DNA of 64,000 nt from Podocnemis expansa (Eukaryota; Chordata; Testudines; Podocnemididae), in the NCBI GenBank assembly GCA_007922195.1, contig ML682118.1, positions 976,773 to 1,040,772 of the forward strand, in the 5' to 3' direction. The notes under the pieces were generated by a model. That model ran no database searches, had not been told where the DNA came from, and was given only the letters and a program-made list of their open reading frames with translations. Below, in pieces: positions 44,030-56,009 of the stretch. The translations under genes and the position numbers were made by a program. Positions within the stretch are counted from its first letter, which is position 1. Every line of letters starts with the position of its first letter.

Positions 44030-44420
44030 AGATTTTTAAAGGGAGCCCTGGAAAGGCAACTGACTTTTGAAAACAACTTAGTCCAACTGCAATTATCCCT
44101 GATTCTCAAGCATCATGAACAACCATTGTGCCACTACACATTTGTCCCAGTATAATTCTAACAAAATCAATGGGCCAACAGAGAAATTTTGTAATTCACC
44201 ATCAAAGCAGATTCCAACTGTCTTTAAACTGAACACACTATTGACATAGCATACATGCAGTATATTCCTCGCAATATGAGGTAGGTCATATGGCATATAT
44301 CTGTTCTTTCATTGGAGAGATAAAGAGTCTCAGGCTCATAATTATGTTAATGACATCCAAAATTCACTCACTGTGAATACTCACAAATACTTAGAAAGAA
44401 CAAACTTCAGAGCGTAGGGG
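44030..44420. repeat. segmental duplication, copy B (no Harbinger insertion)
   Basis: Colinear with 28735-29049 plus 30215-30330. The junction GAGATAAAGAGTCT (44318-44331) is uninterrupted where copy A carries the 1165-bp element. Confidence 0.75.
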
Positions 44421-44694
44421 TCCAAAGTCAGACTTACGGTCTAGAAATAGTGCTTAACTCCCTGGGACTTTCCGCAAAACTCAGTTCTATTTGTTAAATC
44501 ATTGTTTTCATGATGTTCAGTATTATGACCTTTGCTAGGAGATGATAACTTACACTGTGAACTATACATATGTTGGAGAATTTTAGACAAAGTTAGTTTT
44601 TTCCTTCCCTGAGAAGAGTATTCTCATTAATCAATTATGGCATTTTCATTACAATGTTTCTGCATGTAGATTACTGCGATATCAAGGGAGATGA

Positions 44695-44850
44695 TGGGAT
44701 TTACATCTTGAGAGGTCTTTTTAGGTGCAGCTTGACAGAGCCCTAACTGGAATGATTTAATTGGTGCTGGTTCTGTCTAGACCAGGGGGTTTGACTAGAT
44801 GACCTTGTAAAGTAACTTCCAGCCCTTATCTTCTATGACTCTATGGCTGT
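44695..44850 (+). mobile_element. CR1 3' tail fragment
   Basis: It reads GACTAGATGACCTTGTAAAG and ends TTCTATGACTCTATGG, parallel to the last 150 bp of the large CR1. It is inserted at the 3' end of the OR4-like pseudogene. Confidence 0.8.
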
Positions 44851-44854
44851 ATGA

Positions 44855-45525
44855 ACACTGGGGTGACCACTATGTAAATAACAGAGACTATATTGTCCAC
44901 TCTCAATTTTTTAGATGAATGAGCATAGATGAAGATGCCTGGAATGACTATGCAGCTAACCATTGTGACTTAATGCCCTCAGTTGACAGAGTCTTTAGTT
45001 TCTCTTCCATCATATGTGTCTGTGTCCTGATCAAGATGACATTGTAGGAAATGAAGTGTAGTGTGATGAAGATGATTATGAGCAACAGACCATTGTTGGA
45101 GATCATCAGAAGCCCTAGTAGGTAGGTGTCTTCACTGGCCAGTTTGATGACTTCAAGGACGTCACAGTAGAAATTATCCAGGCTGTTGGGACCACAGAAC
45201 AGTATCTGGACTATTAGCAATGTTTGAACAATGGATTTAACAAAGACAGCCAGCCACACCCCAACCACTAGCCTCCTTACACACCTCAATCTATGACAGT
45301 CATGGACTTCAGTGGTTACAAACAGTCACGTACCAATCTACTGCCAGGAACATGAGGAAAAAGACCATTATACCAACAACTGAGTAAAGAATGAATATCT
45401 AGATGCTGCACCTGTTACATCAAATGTTATTACACTGGGAGATAGGACCCAACAGTATCTTTAGCATATTGACTGGTGAATCGCTAACATCTATATAAGT
45501 GAGGTGTGCCAGCAGGAATTAAAGG
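44855..45525 (-). pseudogene. olfactory receptor pseudogene, OR4-like, second minus-strand copy
   Basis: Minus strand: FLLAHLTYIDVSD-like TM2 at about 45520, a broken TM3, then 45289-44948 with [39 protein letters not shown] and NNGLLLIIIFITLHFISYNV. The TM6 block is degraded (LKTLSTEG). Several frameshifts and stops. The N-terminus is absent; a Penelope remnant lies just beyond (45570). It is paralogous to 30690-31266, with the same gene order and flank. Confidence 0.85.
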
Positions 45526-45569
45526 GGGGGTGAGGTGGATTCAATGGTCAGTGATCACTCTTCTCATAC

Positions 45570-46172
45570 AAACAAGGAGTCCTGTGGCACTTAAAGACTA
45601 ACAAATTTATTTATTGCTTGAGCTTCTGTGAGAGAAAATTCCACTTCATTACATGCTTTGAAGACAGGGGAACTTACAGAATGGGAGGAGAATAAATGTG
45701 GAGGACTGTAACTCATGCAAACAGGTCACACCATAACAGCAAATCAAAACAGTTGTAAAGATTCAAACAGTGGGGACCAGCAAACAAGGGAAGATGATGT
45801 TACTTCACCTTATTGTAATGAGAGAAAAAGCTATTGTCCTTATTAAGTCCTGAAGCAATGCAATTGATTTGCAAATAAATTCAATCTCAGCAGCTTCTCT
45901 TTGAAGGTTTGAATTGCTATTCATCTGTTTGAGCACTACAATTGACAAATCATTAGTTAAGTGATCATGAAGAATAAAAGGCTGACCCACTGGTTTTAGA
46001 ATATTGTGATTTCTGATGCAAGTTTTGTGCCCATTCATACTTTTGCTCAGAGACTGTTGTTTTTGTCCAGTATATAACACAGAGAGACATTTCTGGCACA
46101 TGATGGCATAAATCACTTTGGTGGATGAGCAGGTAAATTATCCTTTGAAGGAATATCTGGTTTTATTAGGTC
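45570..46172 (-). mobile_element. Penelope-like element 3' part with GIY-YIG endonuclease, decayed
   Basis: Minus strand 46116-45805: MIYAIMCQKC then VLYTGQKQQSL (YIG changed to YTG), INGH-like NGHK and EAAEIEFICK. The terminal segment with GGAGTCCTGTGGCACTTAAA and GACTAACAAATTTATT is at 45578-45668. The element is cut at about 46172 by a Harbinger-like element. Confidence 0.82.
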
Positions 46173-46672
46173 CAGCCAGCTACCCTGGTGGCAGCAAAGG
46201 CAGGAGATGACTCCACACTCGTTGCCACTTGTAGCAAGAAGCTGTGGGCCAGCTCCAAGCTGCAAGGGGCTGCACTGGGCTCCCAGCCACTTGTGGCAAG
46301 GGGCTGGGGACCACATAGAGTTCCCAGCTGCCTGCTGTCAGTGGCCAGAGCCGGCCCTGTGCCCCTTGCTGCTTGCAACAAGTGGGTTGGGACTGTATTG
46401 GGCTCCACACCTCTTGCCAGAAGCGGCAGGAGCCAGATCAGGCCTCCAAACAAGATCAGGACCCGAGGCAGGACAGGGGGGCAGGGCCTGGGCCCAGGCC
46501 CTGGCCCTGGCCTTGGCCCAGCTGGCCCTGACGCTTCCTGCTGTCAAAATTCAACTTAATGATTAAGTTGACTTTCAGGCCAGGAGTTAAGCAAGTGCAT
46601 AAGTCGACATAATAAATTCTGAACTGGATCAGGTTATGTTGACCTAAGGCTTCAGTGTAGACAAACCCTAAG
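46173..46672. mobile_element. Harbinger-like miniature element (GTCGAC/GTTGAC end type)
   Basis: The GC-rich body with AAGGGGCTGGG(G/A)(A/G)CC units parallels 4441-4600. The right end is AT-rich with AAGTTGACTT, TAAGTCGACATAA and the terminal GTGTAGACAAACCCTA (about 46657-46672). The left end is not defined. Overlapping long frames are compositional. Confidence 0.5.
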
Positions 46673-46689
46673 ATGTGGGTAATGGTGCA

Positions 46690-47530
46690 TATGCATAGGA
46701 AAAGAATTCAGATTAATTCAGACACACTAGATGTTTGGGCCAGAAGAACTTTGATGAAGCCAGGACAAATGCAAGGTCCTGCACTTAGGATGGAAGAAAT
46801 AATCCATAGACTGCTGTAAACAGATTTCCACCTGGCTAGGCAAGAGCTGTGTGGAAAAAGATCTGTAGAAAAGAACTTGGAGGTTACAGTGGGCAGAAGA
46901 TGGATATGATCCAACAGTATGCCCTTATTGCAAAGAATACTAATGACAAACGGTACTACATTAGCAGGAGCACTGACAGCTGCTTGAGAAGCTCAATTCT
47001 AAGTTCAGTGTTCCCCTATTCATTGCTCTTAGGCCCCATTTGGAGTATTGTGTCCAATTTGGGGATCCTGACTACAGAAAAGATGTGGACACATTTGCAA
47101 TATTCCAGTGGAGAGAAACAAAAATGATTAGGGGGCTGGAACACAAGACTTATGAGGAGAGGTTGAGGGAACTAAGCTTGTTTAGTCTGAGGAAGAGAAA
47201 AATGAAGGGGGCAATTTTACTGCCAGAAAGAAAATTACAGAGAGGAAGATCAAGGCTGTTGGTGGTGGTAGCAGATGACAGAACTAGGAACAATGTTTTC
47301 AAGTTGTGGTGGAGGAAATCTCAGTTGAATAATAGGAAAAAAAAACATTTTAACCAGAAGAGTGATGAAGCCCTAGGTAACTGACATAATCTCCATCTGA
47401 GAGGTTTTTAAAATGTGACTAGACAAAGCCCTTGCTGGGATCACTAGGTGGGGGGTTGAACCTCTCCTGAGCAGGCAGTAAGACTAGATGACTTCCTGAG
47501 GTTCCTGCCAACTCTAATCTTCTATGAGCC
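46690..47530 (+). mobile_element. CR1 LINE 3' fragment
   Basis: It starts in the RT C-terminal region (ATGCAAGGTCCTGCACTTAGG) and continues through TTGGAGTATTGTGTCCA and AGGGGGCTGGAACACAAGAC to the tail ATCTTCTATGAGCCTATAA. The order matches 38.67-39.43 kb. Frames are broken; a partly open one runs 47040-47384. Confidence 0.85.
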
Positions 47531-48676
47531 TATAAATATATATTTATATATTAAATGAGATCAGGGGCCAACAACTGGAAATCCCTGATCCCATGCACTA
47601 TACTATGCAGTTGCTTGGCTTTGAAAACTTCACAAGCCAGCTCTAATTTTCTGATCCAAATCTATGAGTAGCTGATGATCAGTCCACTGACATTAATTTC
47701 CTCATCCTCTCTTAGACCTCAGTCCAGAAATATACCCCACTTGGCAGATTTCTATGTCTGTATGGATGTTTTTCAATCAGAGACTTTTCAAATTTTTATC
47801 AGATAAGAGGCTGTGTCCACAGAGGTCCCCCCCCCACGGGCACTTCCCCTTCATTCCTATCCTCCTCACCAACTGTGTCTCCACCCAGAAATAATGATAG
47901 GGGGTCGTGCCCTTGCCAATTCAAATTCATATAACATCCCCTAGGTAAGCTAAAGGAGCTATGGATATGGACACATTACAGTATTACTGCCTTTTTAATC
48001 AACAGCTAGTCGGCCAGCTTGGAGCACATCTAAAATATTTCTGTCTGCTGCATTGGGATCTTAATATTTTATAAACTCTTTTCTGGGCAAGAAGGTGATG
48101 GGGGAGGAGGAAGTGGCTAAGCACAGAGAATCTTAGATATTAGAATAAAAAAAATGAATTAGGTATCACAGGTCAGGTGATGTCCATTGACATAACTCTG
48201 CAGAACTATACCACTTTAATCCATTTTCTCTAATCGACTTTCGGTCTCTGTTGATTTACACAACTAGAAGACTTGGCCCCTTACATTGCAGTTCAGAAAG
48301 ATAAGTTTACACCACATAGCTCCATTGAAATGAAAGCCAAATTCCCTAGCTGGGGAAAATACTCCCAGCTGCTCCGACATCAGTGGAATGGCCCTAACTT
48401 TCTACTATGTGCTCCTGGATATGTCTTAGTGACCAATTTCAAACACGCTTGCTGTGGGTGCCTGTGGTGGTGGCCTCTTCAAAAACTGCAGATCCAAAGC
48501 AGGAATAACACAAAATCTCTGCTCCCACTGGGGCTAAATCCATGGAGTTAATGAATGAACCATCTGTCCCAGGCCAGGGAAGCTGCTGGTGCTGTCAAGC
48601 TCTGAGTTAGTGTTAGTCACAGGTCTGTGCTAGAAATCAGTAGCCAAAGAGGAGGTCATTAAGGCTAGAAACCAAA
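47531..48676. other. spacer, no recognised gene
   Basis: Unique sequence; short frames without domains. No repeat recognised with confidence. Confidence 0.5.
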
Positions 48677-48684
48677 CTCCGTGG

Positions 48685-49121
48685 CAGGAATTTTGCTGGC
48701 CCGGGGACGGACTTGGCACACAGCCCCAGGCCCTGCCCCCTGGCCAGGGGCAGGGCCAGAAGCCACCGCGGGCAGCTAGGCCCCGCATCCTCAGCTGGGG
48801 ACGGGGATGGAAGTGGCTGCAGGGTCCTGCATCCCCAGCCAGGGACGGAGCTGCCACTGGTGTGGGTGGCCGGGCCCCAGATTCCCAGCCGCGGGCAGAC
48901 AGGCCCCAGATCCCTGGCCGGGGACGGGGCTGCTGCTGCCATGGGTGCCCGGGCCCGGACTCCCCACAGTGGCTGCGGGCGGCCAGGCCCTGGATCCCCG
49001 GCTGGAGACAGGGCCGCCGCTGCAACCGGTGGCTGGGCCCTGGATCAGGCCGGCGATCCAGGGCACCAGCGCTGGGATTCGGGGCACGTGCCCCGGGTGC
49101 CCAGCACCAGTGATGTCTCTG
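48685..49121. mobile_element. hAT miniature element, GC-rich, sister of 16634-17040
   Basis: It shares with 16634-17040 the inside phrase GGCAGCTAGGCCCC(G/A)CATCC and the end CCCAGCACCAGTGATG. The ends are CAGGAATTTT and TGATGTCTCTG. Flanks CTCCGTGG (48677-48684) and CTCTGTGG (49122-49129) match 7 of 8. Long frames inside are compositional. Confidence 0.75.
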
Positions 49122-49129
49122 CTCTGTGG

Positions 49130-49605
49130 TCTGGCCCCATGCCTAATATCAATGGATGCTCAGATCCCAACCACAGTAAGACGCAGCCAATTGCTCAAGG
49201 AGCTTCCATTTCAGTAGACAAGGCATAGCAAGGGAAGGAAGAGAAAGAGAGCCACAGAGTGCAGCAGCGACTGGCCTCAAGTCACGTAAATGGACACTGG
49301 CAGAGCCCCACACTGACACTAACCCTCACAGCAAATACATAAAGTTATGAAAATGAACAACATGATACAGCAGTCATTGAGTGACATTGATCGGCAAAAA
49401 AGGGTCCCCTAAAACAACATTTGCACAGGGTGCAGACAGCCTGGTGTGTAATCATCATAGCTGAAGCTAGCACTTCGGATATCAGGTGAGTTCATATCTT
49501 ATTCTGCTATAAGTGAAATTGGTCTATGGTGGCATCTTAGTATTTTAGAGTCATGGCCAAGTTGTGAGCCTGTTGCTTGTCATAAAAAAAGGCCTTCTTT
49601 GCTAG
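49130..49605. other. spacer
   Basis: Nothing recognised. It ends in CTAG, the target duplication of the following LTR. Confidence 0.5.
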
Positions 49606-50387
49606 TGTGGGGGAAAAATCTAACTCTGGCCCTCAAGTTCAGAAAGAGGCACACGAGAGCCTCCCCAATGAAGCAGACCCGTTCCCAGCCGAGACTCCAA
49701 TGAGCAGAGAACGAGGTGTGGTTCAGAGTTTATTATTCAGCGGAATAACAAAAGGAACTGCATCAGAGGGCAGCAAAGAAGTGCTAGCCCCTCTGAGCAG
49801 GCCCCCCCAACAACTCGAGTGCAAGAGAGAGCCCCGAGGGGCAGCATCACAACACTTTTATTCAGTACAGTATGATAATGCTATGATAATGCTTACATGA
49901 TTGACAATGTTTTAGAGACCCTTATATGGTTACATTAACATTATTAAATACATATTAATGATTAAAGAATGCATATAATTATCCCCGCCTCTGTTTACTG
50001 TTGACATCATTTGCATTATTCTGGGCAGCCGCAGTACCTGCAAACTCATTAATTTCTGCCTAGAGATGCTGACCTTACATTCTTGTGAGGCTGTGGTGCC
50101 AAGAAGGGTGAGCAGGAGATAGGAGGTAATACTCCCTTTTCAGTTAGAACAAAGACGGGACAGTTTAGCTTACATTCCTTGTCCAGATGGTCAGGAGAAA
50201 AAGCATGAGAAAGGGGAGATAACACATTTTAACTATCAACTCTAGGCCGCTTGTTAAAGAAACTTAGATACATGACTTGCCAGAGAAACGACCCCACTAC
50301 CATAGCAACCTACGGCTCCAACGAGGCCTACACTTTAGCACCTTTCTCACTGTCCTACAGAAGAGATTACATATAATTTTTCTTACA
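49606..50387 (-). mobile_element. solo LTR of a retrovirus-like element, 782 bp
   Basis: It reads TGTGGGGGAAAAATC at the left and ATTTTTCTTACA at the right, inverted TG...CA ends, flanked by CTAG (49602-49605 and 50388-50391). The reverse strand carries AATAAA (from 49729-49734) about 130 bp before its end, as expected for R/U5 on the minus strand. There is no internal coding region. The 4-bp duplication fits a class I (gamma/epsilon-like) retroviral integrase, but with no genes the assignment is an inference. Confidence 0.7.
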
Positions 50388-50391
50388 CTAG

Positions 50392-50731
50392 CCCTCCTGG
50401 TTTGGTTTGTAATTTGCTTCAGCCATCATAGATGCATTCAGGTTACATCACAGACCACATCTTCCCATGATGTATTGATACATCTCCACTAACTTTGATG
50501 ATGTATGCAAACTGGCATGAGTATGATGGTATACCTGACTAATAGGTGGATTTTCAGCAAAGAGGCACATTCACCTCTCTGATTCGATGGAGATGATGAG
50601 TGTTGTGATCCCCTGACATCCAAGTAATGAGATATTACAAAGAGATAATTGGGGTTAATCCCTCTGTTGCTCTAATCCTGAGAAGTGAGCTTCTATTTCC
50701 CTGCACAGGCACTCAGTGACAGAGGAGGAAA
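50392..50731. other. OR14 pseudogene upstream region
   Basis: AT-rich sequence. TATTTCCCTGCACAG at about 50693-50707 is a candidate splice acceptor before the OR coding exon. Confidence 0.35.
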
Positions 50732-52327
50732 ATGTCCATCCGAAGCACCATGTCTGAGTTTCTCCTCTTGGGATTCTGTGACATTTGGAAACTGCAAATT
50801 TTACACTTCCTGGTGTTTCTACTGATTTACTTGGCAGCCCCAGGGGTTAAAGTAAGCCAGAATGCACTAGAAAGGCATTCCAAGGCCTCTAAGAATAGAG
50901 AGTGAAGCTGTGAAGCTGTGTTCCAGGGCCCACCATTTAAAATGGGGGATCCCGGAACACGGTGTTCCAGTTCCATTTTCTATTTTTGGGGCCCTGGAAC
51001 GCTGAGCTACTAAAAATAGTAGGTTGTGGAGTGCCATCCTGGCAGGGCAGAGGAGAACAGAGAGGTGTGTCAGCCACCCCAGCTCCCGCGTGCATGTGCA
51101 GGCTGCAGTAGAGGCAGAAGCCCCAAAGCACAGCCTGCAGAGAGGAGAGTCAGGGATGATTCTACCCCACCATGGCACGTGGCTGCCAGTGAGAATTGAA
51201 GCTGCCTGGCTGCACTTCCCTTCTGGAGCGTGTATTAGGTTCTGGGGGTGGATTTTGAGGATAGGTATATGGGGTAGGGCACGGATTTTGGGGTCGGGCA
51301 TTGGAGGCTAAGGGAATATTGAGGGCATGGAGTGGGTATTGGGGACTAGAGATATTGGGGGCAGTAGCTGGGGTGGGGGTAGGCAGTTGGGGCAGCAGTA
51401 GCTGGGGTGGGTGAAGAGGTAACAAAGGCTTGTGAAGGGGGATGGAACATGCGTAAGGGCAGCCTGGAATTTTAGGAAGGTTCTGGGCCCTCCCAAATTG
51501 TGTTTTAACCCCCTGGGCAGCCCTGATTGGGAATGTGCCCATTGTCACTGCTGTAGCCATCGACTGCCACCTTCACACTCTCATGTACTTCTTCCTGATG
51601 AATCTCTCCATCTTAAATCTGGGCTCCATCTCTGTCACCATACCCAAATCTATGACCAATTCTCTTATGAACAGCAAGTTTATTTCTTATTCTGGATGTG
51701 CCACCCAAGTCTTTTTCTTCATCTTGTTTGCTTTAGCCAATCTTGCATTACTGACTATCATGATGTATGACTTATACATTACCACCTGCCAGCCACTGCA
51801 CTGTGAAAGAGTGATGAATGGGACAGCTTGCATCCACATGGCGGCTGGTGGCTGGATCAGTGGTATTCTCAGCTAAGCCCTGCACACCAGGAACACATTT
51901 GCAATAACCTTCTGTGGAGGCAACACAGTGGATCAGTTCTTCTGCGGTCTTCCCCAAATACATAGACTTGCCTGCTTTGACACATAAAATGGTGAGACTT
52001 GGATTTTCACTTTAGTGTGGACTTAGGTTTAAGCTGTTTTTTTTTTTTATAGTTGTGTCATATGTTCAGTGCTACAAAACAGTGCTGAGCATCACCTCTG
52101 AGCAGTGCCAGTAAAAAGCCTTCTCCACCTGCATTCCCCACCTCATTGTGCTCTTCTTGGTATTTATTGGTTGTTTTGACTCCCTGAAACCCACCACTAG
52201 CTCTCCATCAAGTCTGGATCTCACGTCAGCTGTTCTTCATTCACTGGTACCACCACTGATGAATCCATTTGTCTATAGCTTGAGGAACAAGGAGGTCAAA
52301 ACTGCTCTTTTGAAATCAACTATTTGA
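50732..52327 (+). pseudogene. olfactory receptor pseudogene, OR14-like, split by a hAT element
   Basis: The coding exon starts MSIRSTMSEFLLLGF at 50732. It is interrupted in TM1 at 50840 and resumes after 51523 with ALIGNVPIVTAVAIDCHLHT. Further marks: [20 protein letters not shown] in TM2, MMYDLYITTCQPL where MAYDRY is expected (R changed to L), FCGGNTVDQFFC in loop 2, KAFSTCIPHLIVLF in TM6 and NPFVYSLRNKEVKTALLK in TM7. Stops lie at about 51874, 51986 and 52113 in addition to frame damage around 52010-52060 with a T run. The family fits OR14, which is greatly expanded in turtles and birds. It is non-functional. Confidence 0.9.
50841..51515 (+). mobile_element. hAT miniature element in OR TM1 with perfect 8-bp TSD
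   Basis: The ends are CAGGGGTTAAA and TTTAACCCCCTG. Flanks are GGCAGCCC at 50833-50840 and GGCAGCCC at 51516-51523. The OR protein reads on across the joined flanks, so the boundaries are exact. The body is G-rich with GCAGTAGCTGGGGTGGG repeats. Related copies are at 27274-28060 and 1-722. Confidence 0.92.
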
Positions 52328-52539
52328 AAATTATTCACCTAGGATAAAATATGTCTTTCTCCAGTGACCATGATCCTAATCTGATTTGCTTTATGGATAT
52401 AATCAACTGATAATAATATTGTCTCAAATATGCAATCTGTTTATGCACTCCTAAAAATGCAAACTAACTCCACTAAACTCTGTGGAGTTACTATAGGATA
52501 ACCTGAGTGTAAATTAGATCAGAATCTAATCTATCTATC

Positions 52540-54370
52540 TCTGAGATTAAAACTGCCAGCATCACCATGCTCACTTCCTTTCACATAACCTAAAGTAACG
52601 GTAGCTTAATCTATAGTGGATTTCATGGAGTCTGTGGCTCTCCTATTACTCTGCATTTAAAAGAATATGCATCAAGAACGAAAATGTTCATCTTCTTGTG
52701 TGACAGAAGGGAATAATGACAATATTGAATGGTACTCTCTTCTCTTAAGTTTGCAAGCTTTATCTCATGTCTGTTCTTGCCTAAGGGAAGCCAATAGTAA
52801 GCTTTCCTAACAGCTGCCATGCCGGGCAAAGGTTAGATTCATCATATGTCATGTTTTCATTATTGTTTAGCAGGTTAATTGTTTCTTTGTGGTTCGTATT
52901 ATTGGTGTTGGGTCTTCTGAAGAGGTAGTTTGATTACAAGACGTGTGTCTTTTTTTCCCCCTATATACTGGGGTGTTAATGTCAGCTCTGGTTAGGCCTC
53001 AGCTAGAGTTCTGTTTCCAGTTTTGATCACCGATGTGTAGAAAGGATGTAGGGAAACTGGGAAGGATACTGAGATGAACTACAAAGATGATCCAAGGGAT
53101 GGAACACAAGCCATATGACCAAATGCTTAAGGAACTGAGTATGTTTCATTGGAAAGAAGAATGGGGGGAACACGTTAGTGGTCTTCAAATACTTGACTAT
53201 CTGCCTGAAAAAAAGATGGAGAAAATGTTCTGTCTTGCCACAGAGAGCTGGACAAGAGGTGGAGAAAAATAAAAATAAACCAGAAATAGTCACATTCTGC
53301 AACACAGTGCACCTTTAGATACAGTCGGATCATTGTGGGGGTGACAGACCATTAGCCATAATCAGATCCCGTAGAAGTGGATGCCTAAATCCCAATTGCT
53401 GTGGTGGTTACAGAGCTAACTGAAATTCTGACCATTACTCCGGCCTCTCTCAGTGCATTATCTTAGGCATCCATCTCATGTTTGCCCATGAACTAAGGGG
53501 AGAATCATGTGATTCTCGCACACTAAGGCAGGGTTCCCAGGTTATAACACACAGATTTGTAACTATTTTCACAGCTGAAATGCTACAGAAGTGCAGACTG
53601 CTTAAGAACCTTTGCCTTCTTTCAGTTGAAACTGAGCTGAGATCAATGGCTAGTTCCATGATTTCACAGTAGCTCTGGCTAGCTATTCAAAATTATGACC
53701 TGGTCATTTTGTTTTCAAGGGAACTATGCAGATTTACACCAGTTAGGGATCAGGCACATTCATTACCATGGAACTACAACTGATTTACTGGGGATCTGGT
53801 CCATTACAGTTTCAAATCTATATTCTTTGCTTTTTAGTCTGAACAAAATGAAGGCAAATATTCTTAAGCAGTCTGCACCTGGGAATCATTACAAGAGTAT
53901 AAAGGATTTCTACACATATCAAATGCTGTTACAGTTGCACCTGTGTAGCACTACCTACACTAGTTCTCCCATTGGCCTGGGTAATCCACGTCCTAGAGAT
54001 GTGAAAGAGAGGTCAATGGGAGAATTCTTCTGTCCAACTAATACTGCCTATTCCTGAGGCTGTGAGTTTAACTGCACCCTTCATGAACTTGAAGTGGTGA
54101 GGACTCCTCACTTATGACAATCAGAGCACCAGTTGTGTCCCTGTGTTGCTATGGGCTAGCCATCTTGAGAAGAAACCTTCTTGGACTGTGTGGGTACAAA
54201 GGTGGACAGCTAGTCCATGTCACTACTTGTGAGCAGGCAGTCACAGCCCCAGTTCCAAGTGTGTCCGTGGCCTGATGCACCAAAAGTCCAATGTTGTCAT
54301 TGCTGCTTCCCAAGGAAAAAAGATTTGGCTGGCTGGATCTTTATGTCCATGTGTACAGATCAGGGGCAGG
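52540..54370. repeat. tandem duplication unit 1 (OR14 downstream flank)
   Basis: Colinear with 54530-56000. Examples: AAACTGCCAGCATCACC against AAACTGCCAACATCACC; AAGTTTGCAAGCTTT in both; GATTTACACCAGTTAGGGATC against GATTTACACTAGTTACGGAT; TGACAATCAGAGCAC in both. Unit 1 carries a CR1 fragment (52960-53275) absent from unit 2. No coding feature. Confidence 0.75.
52960..53275 (+). mobile_element. CR1 LINE fragment (distal RT)
   Basis: GCCTCAGCTAGAGTTCTGT, then AAGATGATCCAAGGGATGG and ACACAAGCCATATGACC are parallel to 38.92-39.05 kb. Truncated at both ends. Confidence 0.75.
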
Positions 54371-54529
54371 TAAGTGACATGAGCTCTGTTCTAGGCTCTG
54401 GCATTGACCTGCTGTGAGAATTGTGTTACTGAAAACAAAATATCTGTCATAAATAGATTATATAAATAGGTCAGTGAGCTAGGAGAGAGACAGTCTGTGC
54501 AAGCTCAAGTAATGGAGGGTGTCAAGTTT

Positions 54530-56000
54530 TCAGGTTTTTAAAACTGCCAACATCACCGTGTTGAGTATCTTTCACATAATATTAGATAACCATGGGTGAC
54601 TATATAATAGACTTCAGAGAGGCATTGACTTTTCTATTATTTTAGGGTAAGAATTTTCATGGAAAATGAACATTTTCATTTCACGTTGGGCAAAATGGGA
54701 TATGATGATATCAGACCAAGATATCTTGCTAGTGCTAAGTTTGCAAGCTTTGAACCTGGTCTGCTATTGCCCATTGGCAGTCAACAGTTACTGCTTTCCA
54801 GATAGTCATCATGCCAAGGAAAATTAACTAAGGAAAACAAAGTCCAGGGATAGCAATTGTGGGTAGACAAAACAATATCATCACATCTCTCTGAAATATT
54901 CTAACATTCCAGTGAACTGGAACACTTGACTCTTCTTTGAGATTCACACCCAAGGAAATTTTTTTCTGAGACTCTGACCTGAATTGATTTGGGCTGGTGA
55001 GTCAGCATCACTGAGCTTGTCTGTCAGTGTTACAGCTTCAGTAATTTCACATGTGGGAGCACACATATTTTTCTCTTACATTTCATCAGCAACTTTGGCA
55101 TGCAGCACTTGAAAATCCCACAGCTGAGGAAGCCCTGAGGTTTGAATCTGGTCACTAAGCATTACACAGAGGCAAAGACTCAAAATAAAGCCATGTCCTG
55201 ATCTGGTGTCAATGAATTCAAATGAGTTGATTTCACAGTAGTTAAGTCTAGCTATGCAAAATAAGGATCCAACTATTTTATTTCAAGGAAGCTATGTGGA
55301 TTTACACTAGTTACGGATTTGGCCTATTGATTTCCACAGAGCTACAACTGATTTACTAGGGATCTGATCAAGTACATTGTTCAAATCCATAATCTTTGCC
55401 TTTCTGCCTGAATCAAAGAGAATGAACTTATATAGCACTCCAGGCTCTGGGACTCATTACAAGAATGTAAGGGCTTCTTCACACTTAAAACACTGCTACA
55501 GATTAAGTTCTGTAGGCTGTTAATGAAGACACTATGTATACAGATTGGAGGAGTTCTCCTACAGGCCTGAGTAATCATGATCCCAGAGATCCAGTACAAA
55601 GACCAATGGCAGAATTCTGTTCAGTTAGCGTTGCCTACACCAGAGGTTATTGTGGGTTTACTTGCATGACCCAGGGACTCCTCACTTCTGACAATCAGAG
55701 CACTAGTGTGGTGCAGTATCACATCAGGGAAAATACCATTAGGAAGGAAGAGGGGTATCACTGTGGTGTCATGGGCCAGCTGCCTGGAGTAAAGGGATCT
55801 CACAGTGGTTCCATGGGCTGGCCACCAGGGCCACCTGGACCCCATGAATATAAACTTGGGGCAGCTAGCCTCTTCCACTTCTTGTGAGCTGGGAATCCAG
55901 CCCCACCCCCTATTCAGTCTGTACCTGAAACAGCAAAAGCCCAACAGTATTTGATTTCCTCTTCCCAAGGAAATAAAAGTTTGCCTCAACCAGCCTCCTG
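54530..56000. repeat. tandem duplication unit 2
   Basis: Second copy of the block described at 52540-54370. No OR coding sequence is attached, so only the flank was duplicated or its OR has been lost. Open frames here (for example 55534-55887) are not conserved between the two units. Confidence 0.75.
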
Positions 56001-56009
56001 GGGGCAGCT

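Noticed and set aside
53695..55887. Paired frames as a duplicated gene
   Set aside because: The DNA is duplicated but the open frames are in different places in the two units, so protein coding is not conserved.
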